Origin: Kitasatospora phosalacinea
Lineage (GTDB): Bacteria > Actinomycetota > Actinomycetes > Streptomycetales > Streptomycetaceae
DNA: 64,000 nt
NCBI RefSeq assembly: GCF_000717185.1
Contig: NZ_JNYE01000047.1
Location: 1 to 64,000, forward strand
Reading direction: 5' to 3'
Shown: piece by piece, positions 1-8,096 of the stretch
Layout: every line of letters starts with the position of its first letter
Numbering within the stretch: position 1 is the stretch's first letter
Notes under the pieces: model-generated
Seen by the model: the letters and a program-made list of their open reading frames with translations, nothing else
Database searches by the model: none
Told to the model about the DNA's origin: nothing
Translations under genes and position numbers: made by a program

Positions 1-101
1 ACTACCCGGTGGAGCGGATGATGCGCGACGCGAAGATCACCCAGATCTACGAGGGCACCAACCAGGTCCAGCGCATCGTCATGGCCCGCAACCTCCCCTG
101 A
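1..101 (+). CDS. Acyl-CoA dehydrogenase, C-terminal end (partial)
   Basis: The window opens inside this gene; 32 residues and a TGA stop remain, read from base 3. The tail contains [17 protein letters not shown], the conserved last helix of the acyl-CoA dehydrogenase family, whose Tyr-Glu-Gly-Thr-Asn segment helps bind FAD at the dimer interface. The enzyme would oxidise acyl-CoA thioesters to 2-enoyl-CoA in the cytoplasm and pass electrons to ETF. Substrate chain length cannot be judged from this fragment. A GC-rich hairpin follows the stop, so it probably ends its own transcript. Confidence 0.9.
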   Translation, partial: YPVERMMRDAKITQIYEGTNQVQRIVMARNLP

Positions 102-133
102 CGGACGGACAGTACGGACGACGGGGGCGGCAG

Positions 134-163
134 CGGGGGCGCGGGGAGTGGCCCGCGCCCCCG
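134..163 (+). terminator. Hairpin after the acyl-CoA dehydrogenase gene
   Basis: Twelve-base arms CGGGGGCGCGGG and CCCGCGCCCCCG enclose a 6-nt loop, 32 bases after the stop codon. There is no T-tract, which is usual for streptomycete terminators. Confidence 0.6.
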
Positions 164-333
164 GCGGCGTTCGGGAGCGAGTGGTTCCGGTCACACGCGG
201 GGCGGGTGTGGCTGCGGGGGTGGCGGTGAACTCCTGGGCTGCTCCCGGGAGTTGGCTTGAAATGGCGGGTGCCGGGCACCCGGCGGGGCAGGTTCCCGCG
301 GCGCGGGGTGTCGACCCGGCGTGGCGGGGGACC

Positions 334-352
334 TAAGGTATGCCTTAGCTTA
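334..352 (+). promoter_or_regulatory. Iron box (DmdR/IdeR operator) upstream of efeO
   Basis: TAAGGTATGCCTTAGCTTA, read on either strand, matches about 13 of 19 positions of the actinobacterial DtxR/IdeR/DmdR consensus TTAGGTTAGGCTAACCTAA. It stands out as AT-rich in a very GC-rich stretch and lies about 80 bases before the efeO start, where an Fe(II)-loaded DmdR would block transcription. The rest of the 102-432 gap shows only the hairpin at 134-163. Confidence 0.75.
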
Positions 353-432
353 CTGGGCGGCCTCGGGGGGAGCACTCCGCGCGGCCGCCGCATCGGTTCA
401 GACCCCGCGTCCCCCTCGTCCCTGGAGTGAGC

Positions 433-1590
433 ATGCCCGCCCGCCGTACGTCCGCCGCCGCGTTCCTCGTCCTCGCCGTGGCGGGTGCCGCGCTGGTGGG
501 GTGCTCCAAGAAGGACGACGGCGCCCCGGCCTCGGCGGACGGCGCGTCCGGGCCGGTGCAGGTCACCGCGACGGACGACAAGTGCGAGCTGTCGAAGACC
601 TCCTTCCCGGCCGGGCACGTCGAGCTGGCGGTGTCGAACAAGGGCGGCAAGGTCACCGAGGTGTACGTCTACGGCGACGGCGACAAGATCGTCACCGAGC
701 GGGAGAACATCGGCCCCGGCACCAAGGTCACCATCAACGCCGAGATCAAGGCCGGCACCTACGAGGTGGCCTGCAAGCCGGGCATGACCGGCGACGGCAT
801 CCGGCAGAAGATCACCGTCACGGCGGGCGCCTCGGCCTCCGCCAAGGCGGACGACCGGCTGACCCAGGCGGTCACCGACTACCGCACCTACGCCCAGGAG
901 CAGGCCGACGCGACCATCCCGGTGGTCGAGCAGTTCGCGGCCGCCGTCACCGCGGGCGACGTGGAGAAGGCCAAGTCGCTGTTCGCCGCCTCCCGGATCG
1001 GCTGGGAGCGCACCGAGCCGGTGGCCGAGAGCTTCGGCGACATCGACCCGAAGACCGACACCCGCGAGGACGCGCTGGAGGAGGGCCAGGCCTGGACCGG
1101 CTGGCACCGGATCGAGAAGTCGCTCTGGGTGGACGGCAGGATCGGCGACGAGGAGAAGGCCCTCGCCACCCAGCTGGTCGCCGACCTGAAGGACTGGCAG
1201 CAGCGCATCCCCGCCGCCGAGATCACCCCCACCGGCATGGCCAACGGCGCCAAGGAACTGCTGGACGAGGTCTCCAAGAACAAGATCACCGGCGAGGAGG
1301 ACCGCTACAGCCACACCGACCTGTCGGACTTCGCCGCCAACGTCGAGGGCGCCCGCCAGGCCTACGAGCTGCTCAAGCCGGTCGCCTCCGAGAACGAGCC
1401 GGAGCTGTCCAAGACCCTGGACGCCGAGTTCGAGAAGATCACCGAGCTGCTCGGCAAGTACCGCGCCGCGGACGGCACCTACACCTCGTACGACAAGGTC
1501 ACCGAGGACGAGCGCAAGGCCTTCTCGGACGCGGTGAACTCGCTGGGCGAGCCGCTGTCCAAGCTGGCCGCCGCGGTCGTCGTCAAGTAG
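433..1590 (+). CDS. efeO: Iron uptake lipoprotein EfeO
   Basis: 385-residue periplasm-type iron carrier of the EfeUOB system, thought to bind iron outside the membrane and hand it to the EfeU permease. The N-terminus is a lipoprotein signal ending in the lipobox LVGC (Cys24). An EfeO-type cupredoxin domain follows (about 35-130), with a Cys in TDDKCELSKT. Next is an imelysin/peptidase-M75 domain (about 140-385) with its HxxE signature in GWHRIEKSLW. ATG 433 is chosen because GGAG lies 5 nt upstream; an in-frame GTG at 427 overlaps that site. An iron box upstream and efeB and efeU downstream confirm the assignment. Confidence 0.93.
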   Translation: MPARRTSAAAFLVLAVAGAALVGCSKKDDGAPASADGASGPVQVTATDDKCELSKTSFPAGHVELAVSNKGGKVTEVYVYGDGDKIVTERENIGPGTKVTINAEIKAGTYEVACKPGMTGDGIRQKITVTAGASASAKADDRLTQAVTDYRTYAQEQADATIPVVEQFAAAVTAGDVEKAKSLFAASRIGWERTEPVAESFGDIDPKTDTREDALEEGQAWTGWHRIEKSLWVDGRIGDEEKALATQLVADLKDWQQRIPAAEITPTGMANGAKELLDEVSKNKITGEEDRYSHTDLSDFAANVEGARQAYELLKPVASENEPELSKTLDAEFEKITELLGKYRAADGTYTSYDKVTEDERKAFSDAVNSLGEPLSKLAAAVVVK

Positions 1591-1598
1591 CGGGCACC

Positions 1599-1630
1599 GC
1601 CGGCGGGCCCCGCGGAGGGGCCCCGCCGGC
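1599..1630 (+). terminator. Terminator between efeO and efeB
   Basis: GCCGGCGGGCCCC and GGGGCCCCGCCGGC pair almost perfectly around a 5-nt loop directly after the efeO stop. With the separate iron box that follows, it suggests efeO and efeBU are at least partly independent transcripts. Confidence 0.7.
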
Positions 1631-1707
1631 GGGCTCCGCGAGCGCACGGGCGCGGCCGGGCACGGTCAAGCCCAGGTCAAGGGGGACGGGCCGCGCGAAC
1701 GCCCTGG

Positions 1708-1726
1708 TAAGGGCAGCGTAAGCTAA
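1708..1726 (+). promoter_or_regulatory. Second iron box, upstream of efeB
   Basis: TAAGGGCAGCGTAAGCTAA; its reverse complement matches about 14 of 19 positions of the DmdR/IdeR consensus. It lies 73 bases before the efeB start, so efeB-efeU probably has its own iron-repressed promoter. Confidence 0.7.
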
Positions 1727-1799
1727 GTCTCCGTCAGGGTGCTGCTGCAGCCGCGGCAGCACCCGTACCCGGTTTCACGTCCGAGAGGGAACGCCAGAG

Positions 1800-3095
1800 A
1801 TGGACGCCGAGAACGAGCAGCAGGCGGCCCCCGCCGAGGACGGCGGGCAGGCGCAGCGCGCCGGGCTCAGCCGACGGGCCGTCATAGGCTGGGCGGGGGC
1901 CGGCGTCGCGCTCGGTGCGGCCGCGGTGGGCACGGTCGCCGCCGCGACCATGTCGGCCGAGGACGGCGGCGGCACCGCGCCGCAGACCCCCGACGTCCCG
2001 TTCTACGGCGAGCACCAGTCGGGCATCTCCACCCCCGTCCAGGACCGGCTGCACTTCGCCGCCTTCGACGTGATCACCGACGACCGGGACGCCCTGGTCA
2101 AGATGCTCAAGGACTGGACCAAGGCCGCCGCCTCCCTCACCGGCGGCCGCGAGGTCGGCGGCGGCGCCGTCGGCGTCGTCCCCGAGTCGCCGCCGGACGA
2201 CACCGGCGAGGCGCTCGGCCTGCCCGCCTCCCGGCTGACGCTGACCATCGGGTTCGGACGCACCCTGTTCGACAAGGACGGCGCGGACCGGTTCGGGCTG
2301 AAGGCGAAGCTGCCGGAGGCGCTGGTCGACCTGCCCAAGTTCAAGGGCGACCGGCTGGAGGACGGCCGCAGCGGCGGCGACCTGTGCATCCAGGCCTGCG
2401 CCGACGACCCGCAGGTCGCCGTGCACGCCATCCGCAACCTGGCGAGGATCGGCATGGGCGTGGTCAACGTCCGCTGGTCGCAGCTCGGCTTCGGCAAGAC
2501 CTCCTCCACCACGCCGGACAGCCAGACCCCGCGCAACCTGATGGGCTTCAAGGACGGCACCCACAACATCGCCGGGACCGACGCCGACGCCCTCGCCCAG
2601 CACGTCTGGGTCGCCCCCGGCGACGGCGCCGACTGGATGACCGGCGGCTCCTACCTGGTCGCCCGCCGGATCCGGATGACCATCGAGACCTGGGACCGCT
2701 CCTCGCTCAAGGAGCAGGAGGACACCTTCGGCCGCACCAAGATCGAGGGCGCCCCCTACGGCAAGCAGAAGGAGCGCGACGCCCCCGACCTGTCGGCGAT
2801 GCCCGTCGACTCGCACGTGCGCCTGTCGCACCCCGACAGCAACGGCGGGCTGACGATCCTGCGCCGAGGCTACTCCTTCACCGACGGCACCGACGGCCTC
2901 GGCCGCCTGGACGCCGGACTGTTCTTCCTGGCGTACCAGCGCGACACCCGCAAGGCGTTCGTCCCGCTGCAGACCAAGCTCGCGGCCAACGACAAGCTGA
3001 ACGAGTACATCACCCACGTCGGATCCGCCCACTTCGCCTGCCCGCCCGGTGTCCGCAAGCCCGGCGAGTGGTGGGGCCAGACCCTCTTCGGCTGA
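1800..3095 (+). CDS. efeB: Tat-exported DyP-type peroxidase EfeB
   Basis: 431-residue dye-decolourising haem peroxidase of the EfeUOB iron system; it acts outside the membrane, where family members oxidise Fe(II) or release iron from haem. The N-terminus carries the twin-arginine motif LSRRAVIGW before a hydrophobic Ala/Gly-rich segment (about 25-50). The DyP hallmark GxxDG appears as GFKDGTHN, and the C-terminal haem-side region includes SHPDSNGG and FLAYQRD. Length is normal for the family. Start ATG 1800 has GAGAGGGA about 9 nt upstream. It is followed after 45 bases by efeU and preceded by its own iron box. Confidence 0.95.
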   Translation: MDAENEQQAAPAEDGGQAQRAGLSRRAVIGWAGAGVALGAAAVGTVAAATMSAEDGGGTAPQTPDVPFYGEHQSGISTPVQDRLHFAAFDVITDDRDALVKMLKDWTKAAASLTGGREVGGGAVGVVPESPPDDTGEALGLPASRLTLTIGFGRTLFDKDGADRFGLKAKLPEALVDLPKFKGDRLEDGRSGGDLCIQACADDPQVAVHAIRNLARIGMGVVNVRWSQLGFGKTSSTTPDSQTPRNLMGFKDGTHNIAGTDADALAQHVWVAPGDGADWMTGGSYLVARRIRMTIETWDRSSLKEQEDTFGRTKIEGAPYGKQKERDAPDLSAMPVDSHVRLSHPDSNGGLTILRRGYSFTDGTDGLGRLDAGLFFLAYQRDTRKAFVPLQTKLAANDKLNEYITHVGSAHFACPPGVRKPGEWWGQTLFG

Positions 3096-3140
3096 CCCCC
3101 CGCCCCCACTCTTCTGAAGTCCCGAAGGAGGAGAACCGCC

Positions 3141-3989
3141 GTGTTCGCCAACTACCTGATCGGCCTGCGCGAGGGCCTCGAAGCCAGCCTGGTGGTCTGC
3201 ATCCTGATCGCCTACCTGGTCAAGACCGGGCGCAAGGACCGCCTCGGCCCGGTGTGGACCGGCGTCGGATCCGCCGTCGCCCTGGCCATGGCCTTCGGCG
3301 CGGTGCTGCAGTTCGGCTCCAACGAGCTCTCCTTCAAGGCCCAGGAGGCCCTCGGCGGCAGCCTGTCGATCATCGCCGTCGGCCTGGTCACCTGGATGGT
3401 CTTCTGGATGCGCCGCACCGCGCGCCACCTGAGGAGCGAGCTCCAGGGCAAGCTCGACGCCGCGCTCGCCATGGGCACCGGCGCCCTCGTCCTCACCGCC
3501 TTCCTGGCGGTCGGCCGCGAGGGCCTGGAGACGTCCCTGTTCATCTGGACCGCCGTCCAGGCCACCGGCGACGGCTGGAACCCGCTGGTCGGCGCCACCC
3601 TCGGCCTGCTCACCTCGGTCGTGCTCGGCTGGCTGTTCTACCGCGGCGCCCTGAAGATCAACCTCGCCAAGTTCTTCACCTGGACCGGCGGCATGCTGGT
3701 CGTCGTCGCCGCGGGCGTCCTCGCCTACGGCGTGCACGACCTCCAGGAGGCCGACTGGATCCCCGGCGTGCACGCCCACGCGTTCGACATCTCCAGCACC
3801 GTCCCCGCCGACAGCTGGTACGGGACGCTGCTGAAGGGCGTGTTCAACTTCCAGCCCGACCCGACCAAGGTCCAGGTCTGGGTCTGGGCGCTCTACCTGG
3901 TGCCGACGCTGTACTTCTTCTTCCGCAAGCCCGTCGGCTCCCCGTCCGAGCCCGCCAAGGCCGCCGCCCCGGAGGCCAAGGCCGTCTGA
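3141..3989 (+). CDS. efeU: FTR1-family iron permease EfeU
   Basis: 282-residue polytopic membrane protein of the oxidase-dependent Fe transporter (OFeT/FTR1) family that moves iron across the cytoplasmic membrane. Both REGLE iron-binding motifs are present: REGLEASL at the first helix and REGLETSL near residue 130. About seven hydrophobic helices are visible, ending in a short charged tail. GTG 3141 is the start, with GAAGGAGG about 9 nt upstream. It forms a probable efeB-efeU transcript and is followed by a strong hairpin. Confidence 0.95.
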   Translation: MFANYLIGLREGLEASLVVCILIAYLVKTGRKDRLGPVWTGVGSAVALAMAFGAVLQFGSNELSFKAQEALGGSLSIIAVGLVTWMVFWMRRTARHLRSELQGKLDAALAMGTGALVLTAFLAVGREGLETSLFIWTAVQATGDGWNPLVGATLGLLTSVVLGWLFYRGALKINLAKFFTWTGGMLVVVAAGVLAYGVHDLQEADWIPGVHAHAFDISSTVPADSWYGTLLKGVFNFQPDPTKVQVWVWALYLVPTLYFFFRKPVGSPSEPAKAAAPEAKAV

Positions 3990-4005
3990 GTCCCCGGACG
4001 CACCG

Positions 4006-4044
4006 ACCGCCCGGCAGCCGCGCACCACGCGGCCGCCGGGCGGT
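4006..4044 (+). terminator. Terminator after efeU
   Basis: ACCGCCCGGC pairs with GCCGGGCGGT 17 bases after the efeU stop. A Cys-poor, non-coding run of repeated TTCCGG and GGGCCG words (4050-4127) separates it from the convergent TetR gene. Confidence 0.65.
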
Positions 4045-4127
4045 TCGCCGTTCCCGGCCCTTTCCGGCTGCTTCCGGCTGTTCCGGGCCGGGCCGGGTCG
4101 GGCCGTTCCGGGCCGTTTCCGGCCGGG

Positions 4128-4709
4128 TCAGTGCGGCCAGTGCTGCAGGGCGTGGGCGGCGATCCGGTGCAGGCGGGCGGCGGGGAGGCCCTCGGTGGCC
4201 TGGACGGCCAGGCCGTGGGTGAGGGCGGTCAGGTGGTCGGCGAGCAGGGCGGGGTCGGTGCCCGGGGGGAACTCCCCGGCCCGGGCGGCCCGTTCGAGGC
4301 GGGCGCACAGGGCCGCGCGGTGGGCCGCGCGGCGGGCGGCGCTCTCGGCGCGGACCGCCTCCGAGCCGGGGCCGGTGGCGAGGGCGCCGTGCACCAGGAG
4401 GCAGCCGGGGCCCTCCTCGCGGGTCACCACCGCGACGGTGCCGTGCAGCAGGCGCTCGGCGACGGCGCGGGCGGTGGGTTCGGCCAGGGACTCCCCGACG
4501 TGCCGGGCCGGGCCCTGGTGGTAGCGGTCCAGGCACTGGCGGAACAGCGCCTCCTTGTTGCCGTACGCCGCGTACAGGCTGGGTCGGTTGATGCCCATCG
4601 CGGCGGTGAGGTCGGAGAGCGCGGTGCCTTCGTAGCCGTGCCGCCAGAAGACCCGCACGGCGCGGTCGAGCGCCTCGTCGCGGTCGAACGCGCGCGGACG
4701 GCCCGTCAT
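4128..4709 (-). CDS. TetR/AcrR-family repressor
   Basis: 193-residue regulator. The N-terminal HTH region includes [21 protein letters not shown] and [18 protein letters not shown], typical of TetR. The ligand domain (about 75-193) contains a Cys-Leu-Leu-Val-His-Gly segment seen in PA3133-like members. ATG 4709 is chosen because the HTH begins ten residues in; the frame stays open far upstream but through the operator and the divergent gene. A perfect inverted repeat lies in the shared promoter region, so it probably represses itself and the adjacent SDR gene. The inducer is unknown. Confidence 0.9.
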   Translation of the reverse strand: MTGRPRAFDRDEALDRAVRVFWRHGYEGTALSDLTAAMGINRPSLYAAYGNKEALFRQCLDRYHQGPARHVGESLAEPTARAVAERLLHGTVAVVTREEGPGCLLVHGALATGPGSEAVRAESAARRAAHRAALCARLERAARAGEFPPGTDPALLADHLTALTHGLAVQATEGLPAARLHRIAAHALQHWPH

Positions 4710-4780
4710 GTCGTCCTGCCTTCCGGGGGGTCGGGGAGTCGGCCGGTGATTCTGTACCGATCGATATGGTAGCGTCCCCG

Positions 4781-4802
4781 ATGTGTACCGAGCGGTACAC
4801 AT
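4781..4802. promoter_or_regulatory. Operator between the TetR and SDR genes
   Basis: Perfect inverted repeat: ATGTGTACCG, a 2-nt centre AG, then CGGTACACAT. A weaker relative, TACCGATCGATATGGTA, sits at 4755-4771. The position between divergent genes fits binding by the TetR protein encoded at 4128-4709. Confidence 0.8.
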
Positions 4803-4820
4803 CTCGGAGGGGAACCCGAC

Positions 4821-5597
4821 ATGACGCACCCGACCACCACCGCCGTCTTCGCACCCGACGCCCTGGCCGGCCGTACCGCCCTGGTCACCGGCGGCTCCCG
4901 CGGCATCGGCGCCGCCACCGCCCTCGCCCTGGCCGCCGCCGGGGCGGACGTCGCCCTCAGCCACAGCGGCTCCGCCCCGCGCGCCGCGGAGGTCGTGCGG
5001 CGGATCGAGGCGCTCGGGCGGCGGGCCGCCGCGTACCGGGCCGACCAGGGCGACGCCGACCAGGTCGCGGCCCTGGTCGCCGCCGTCGCGGCGGACTTCG
5101 GACGGCTCGACATCCTGGTCAACAACGCGGGCGTCATCGCCCCCGGCCCGATCACCGGCGAGGTGGACGCGCAGGCCCTGGCCCGCCAGCACGCGGTCAA
5201 CGTGGGCGGGGTGGGCGCCGCGATCCGGGCCGCCGCCGGCCTGCTCCCCGACGGCGGACGCATCGTCACCATCGGCTCCAACCTCGCCGCCCGCCCCGGC
5301 CGCCCCGGCCTCGCCGACTACGCCGCCACCAAGGCCGCCGTCGTCGCCTACAGCCGCGCCGCCGCCCAGGAACTCGCCGACCGCGGCATCACCGTCAACG
5401 TGGTGCAGCCCGGCTCCACCCACACCGAGATGAACCCCGAGGACGGCCCGCACGCCGACTTCCAGCGCGCCGCCAACGCGCTCGGCCGCTACGGCCGCCC
5501 CGAGGAGGTCGCCGCCGCCGTGGTCTTCCTCGCCACACCCGCCGCCGCGTTCGTCACCGGCAGCGTGCTGGCCGTCGACGGCGGCTACTTCGTCTGA
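4821..5597 (+). CDS. Short-chain dehydrogenase/reductase
   Basis: 258-residue cytoplasmic NAD(P)-dependent oxidoreductase of the classical SDR family. Visible motifs are the cofactor loop TGGSRGIG (about 22-29), NNAG (about 100), a Ser in the strand before the active site (VTIGSN), catalytic YAATK (about 168-172), and a C-terminal [11 protein letters not shown]. Start ATG 4821 has CGGAGGGG upstream. Divergent transcription from a TetR gene across a perfect operator suggests induction by the SDR's substrate. The substrate cannot be named from sequence. Confidence 0.9.
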   Translation: MTHPTTTAVFAPDALAGRTALVTGGSRGIGAATALALAAAGADVALSHSGSAPRAAEVVRRIEALGRRAAAYRADQGDADQVAALVAAVAADFGRLDILVNNAGVIAPGPITGEVDAQALARQHAVNVGGVGAAIRAAAGLLPDGGRIVTIGSNLAARPGRPGLADYAATKAAVVAYSRAAAQELADRGITVNVVQPGSTHTEMNPEDGPHADFQRAANALGRYGRPEEVAAAVVFLATPAAAFVTGSVLAVDGGYFV

Positions 5598-5678
5598 GCA
5601 GGGGGCGCGGGGCGCCACCCGCGAGGCCGTCGGTGGCGGCGTCGAGGTCCGCGGCCCGGCAGTCGTCCCCCGTGGGGC

Positions 5679-6656
5679 TCAGGCAGCGGGGTCGGCGGGC
5701 AGGCGCGGGGGGAGGTTCCAGAGGGGGAAGAGGCGGTCGACGTCCATGTGGTTGGTCATGGTGGCGATCCGGCCGTCGACGATCTCCAGGGTGGTGATGC
5801 CCCAGGGCGTCCAGCCGTTGCCGTCCTCGGCGGGGCGGTACTGGGCGAAGGCGGGGCTGCCGTTGGCGGCGACGGGCAGCAGGCGGGAGCCCGCGCAGCC
5901 GCAGCCCGCGCCCTGCCACCACTCGCCGAGTTCGACGACGCCCCGCACCCACATCTGGAACGGCGGCATGTTCAGCACCGCGTCCTCGTGCAGGAGGCGC
6001 TGGAGGCCCGCGATGTCGAAGGACTCGAAGGCCCGGACGTAGCGGGCGAGCAGCGCGCGCTGGGTCTCGTCCAGCGGGTCGAGGACGTCTCCGGCGGGGC
6101 CCTGGGCGGACATGGTGGCCCGGGCGCGCTGCAGGGCGCTGTTCACCGAGGCGACCGTGCTCTCCAGCAGTTCCGCCGTCTCGGCGGCGGACCAGGCCAG
6201 CACCTCGCGCAGGATCAGGACGGCGCGCTGCCGGGCCGGGAGCTTCTGCAGGGCGGAGACGAACGCCAGCCGGATCGACTCCCGGCCGACCGCGACCTCC
6301 GCCGGGTCCCCGGAGAGGACCCGCTCGTCCGGCACCGGGCCGACCCAGACGTTCTCCTGGAGCTGGGCCAGGTCCGGCGCGTTCGCCGGGCAGGGGGAGG
6401 TGAGGTCCATCGGGCGGGCCCGGCGCTGGGCGGCCGGGGCCATGTCCAGGCAGACGTTGGTGGCGATCCGGTACAGCCACGTCCGCAGGGCGGAGCGGCC
6501 CTGGAAGCCGTCGAACTTCGCCCAGGCGCGCAGCAGGGTCTCCTGCACCGCGTCCTCCGCCTCGAAGGCGGAGCCCAGCATCCGGTAGCAGTACGCCGTC
6601 AACTCCCGCCGGAACGGCTCCAGTCGATCGGTGACCCCGTCGTGATCCATGATCAT
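5679..6656 (-). CDS. ECF sigma factor with C-terminal SnoaL-like domain (SigG-like)
   Basis: 325-residue extracytoplasmic-function sigma factor. Region 2 contains YCYRMLGSAFEAEDAVQETLLRAW and the start of RTWLYRIATNVCLD. Region 4 contains LPARQRAVLILREVLAW and then ASVNSALQRAR. After region 4 is a SnoaL/NTF2-like extension of about 130 residues (RYVRAFESFDIAGLQRLLHED onward), typical of sigma factors regulated by their own C-terminal domain rather than a separate anti-sigma. No anti-sigma gene is adjacent. Starts at 6662 (GTG), 6656 and 6650 (ATG) are all possible, and no clear ribosome-binding site decides between them. It lies beyond the NRPS operon terminator, so it is probably a separate unit. 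A paralogue lies at 33812-34723. Confidence 0.88.
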   Translation of the reverse strand: MIMDHDGVTDRLEPFRRELTAYCYRMLGSAFEAEDAVQETLLRAWAKFDGFQGRSALRTWLYRIATNVCLDMAPAAQRRARPMDLTSPCPANAPDLAQLQENVWVGPVPDERVLSGDPAEVAVGRESIRLAFVSALQKLPARQRAVLILREVLAWSAAETAELLESTVASVNSALQRARATMSAQGPAGDVLDPLDETQRALLARYVRAFESFDIAGLQRLLHEDAVLNMPPFQMWVRGVVELGEWWQGAGCGCAGSRLLPVAANGSPAFAQYRPAEDGNGWTPWGITTLEIVDGRIATMTNHMDVDRLFPLWNLPPRLPADPAA

Positions 6657-6693
6657 TGGCACGGGGTCAGCCTAGTACGCAGGTCCGACACGG

Positions 6694-6732
6694 GCGGGGC
6701 GACGGATCCCGGACCGGGATCCGTCGCCCCGC
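6694..6732 (-). terminator. Strong terminator ending the NRPS operon
   Basis: Nineteen-base arms around a single central A form a near-perfect palindrome, beginning GCGGGGCGACGG and ending in the complement. It starts 3 bases beyond the stop of the MFS gene, the last gene of the leftward operon. Convergent read-through from the right strand is not expected because the sigma gene is also leftward. Confidence 0.85.
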
Positions 6733-6734
6733 GG

Positions 6735-8096
6735 TCAGGCGCTGCTCGCCGCGGCCGGCTCCGGCTGCGGGTCGGCGCTGTGCAGCGCCGGCCGCTTCTC
6801 GGCGGCCCTGGCGAGCGGGCCGACCAGCGCCCCGGCGAGCAGGAAGACGACGCCGAGCACCCCCCAGCCCGCGGTGCCGCTGCCGATCACCCCGACGGTG
6901 ACGATGGTGGGGCCGAGCACGAACTGGGCGCTCGTCCCCAGGTTGAAGGTGGCCAGGTACTCGGCCCGGGAGTGGTCCGGAGCCAGGGCGTACGACAGCC
7001 CCCAGCCGCCCGCGGACTGGTAGAGCTCGCCCGCGGTCAGCAGGACCAGCCCGAGCAGCAGGACGGCGACGACCGCGGCGACCGGCAGGTCGGAGCCCGC
7101 GAGGGCGAACAGCGCGCAGGCGCCGACCAGGGCCGCCGCCGCCCGGTGCATCGCCCGGACGCCGCCCGCGACGTTCTCGGTGCCGGCCGAGGCCCGGACC
7201 TGGAAGAGGACGGCGAGCACGGTGTTGACCACCAGCAGCAGTCCGACCAGGGCCTTGGGCGCGTCGGTGTGCTCGCTGACCCACAGCGGCACGCCGATGC
7301 CGAGCAGGGCGATGTGCAGGACCAGCACGCCGTTGACCGCGGCGACGGCCAGGTAGCGCAGGTCGCGCAGGGCGACCAGGCGCAGCGGCGACTTCTTGGC
7401 CTTCTGCCCGGCCTGCTGCCCGGCCGGGGCGGCCGGGTTGCGCAGCCGGAGCCGGCTCAGCAGCAGGGCGGCGGCGACGAACGACGCCGCGTTGCCCAGC
7501 ACGATCGCGCTGAACGCCTCGCGGGTGCCCACCGCGATGGCGATGCTGGCGAGCAGGCCGCCGAGGGTGAAGCCCACGTTGAACACGACGCGCATGCGCG
7601 CCATCATCGCGACGCGCCCGTCCGCGCCCGCCAACTGCTCGGCGAGGGCCTGGTAGATCGGGAACACCGCCTGCTCGCCGACGCCCAGGAAGGCCGCGAT
7701 GAGCAGGAAGCTGAGGAAGTCGTCGGCGAACACGTAGGCGATGAAGCCGCAGGCCCGGTAGAGGTTGAGCAGCAGCAGGAGCTTGCGCGGCGTCCAGCGG
7801 TCCGCCAGCCAGCCGATCACCGGCTGGGCGGCGAGCCCGAGCACACCGGCGACCGAGAGGCCGATGCCCACCTGGGACGCCGTCAGCCCCACCACCTTGG
7901 TGAAGAACAGGGCCGAGCCCGCCAGGTACATGCCCGTGCCGATGGCGTCGATCAGCCCGATCGCGAGGAAGGCGACGCCCCCGCCGGTGACGGCCGGGCC
8001 CAGCAGCTTCTCCCGCAGGCGGGCCGTACGACCACCGGCCTGCGCCTGCCCGCCGTCCTCCGGCTGCGCGCCGTCCTCCGGCTGCCCGGCGCTCAC
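6735..8096 (-). CDS. MFS exporter, last gene of the NRPS operon
   Basis: 453-residue major facilitator with about 12 hydrophobic helices after a polar Gln/Glu-rich leader (about 1-30). The helix 2-3 loop GWLADRWTPRKLLLL is the MFS A-like motif (GxLADRxxxRK). A charged Gln/Lys-rich loop (about 225-245) separates the halves. The most likely job is export of, or self-resistance to, the peptide made by the preceding genes, which is an inference from position. GTG 8096 overlaps the TGA of the ATP-grasp gene by 4 nt, indicating translational coupling. A strong terminator follows immediately. Confidence 0.88.
   Translation of the reverse strand: MSAGQPEDGAQPEDGGQAQAGGRTARLREKLLGPAVTGGGVAFLAIGLIDAIGTGMYLAGSALFFTKVVGLTASQVGIGLSVAGVLGLAAQPVIGWLADRWTPRKLLLLLNLYRACGFIAYVFADDFLSFLLIAAFLGVGEQAVFPIYQALAEQLAGADGRVAMMARMRVVFNVGFTLGGLLASIAIAVGTREAFSAIVLGNAASFVAAALLLSRLRLRNPAAPAGQQAGQKAKKSPLRLVALRDLRYLAVAAVNGVLVLHIALLGIGVPLWVSEHTDAPKALVGLLLVVNTVLAVLFQVRASAGTENVAGGVRAMHRAAAALVGACALFALAGSDLPVAAVVAVLLLGLVLLTAGELYQSAGGWGLSYALAPDHSRAEYLATFNLGTSAQFVLGPTIVTVGVIGSGTAGWGVLGVVFLLAGALVGPLARAAEKRPALHSADPQPEPAAASSA

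Noticed and set aside
102..432. Possible 62-residue gene at 148-336
   Set aside because: No ribosome-binding site and a low-complexity product; it ends just inside the iron box at 334-352, in a region better explained by a terminator and an operator.
4710..5618. N-terminal extension of the TetR frame to 5618
   Set aside because: The extra 300 residues are Gly/Ala-rich and run across the operator and the opposite SDR gene; the TetR fold begins ten residues after ATG 4709.
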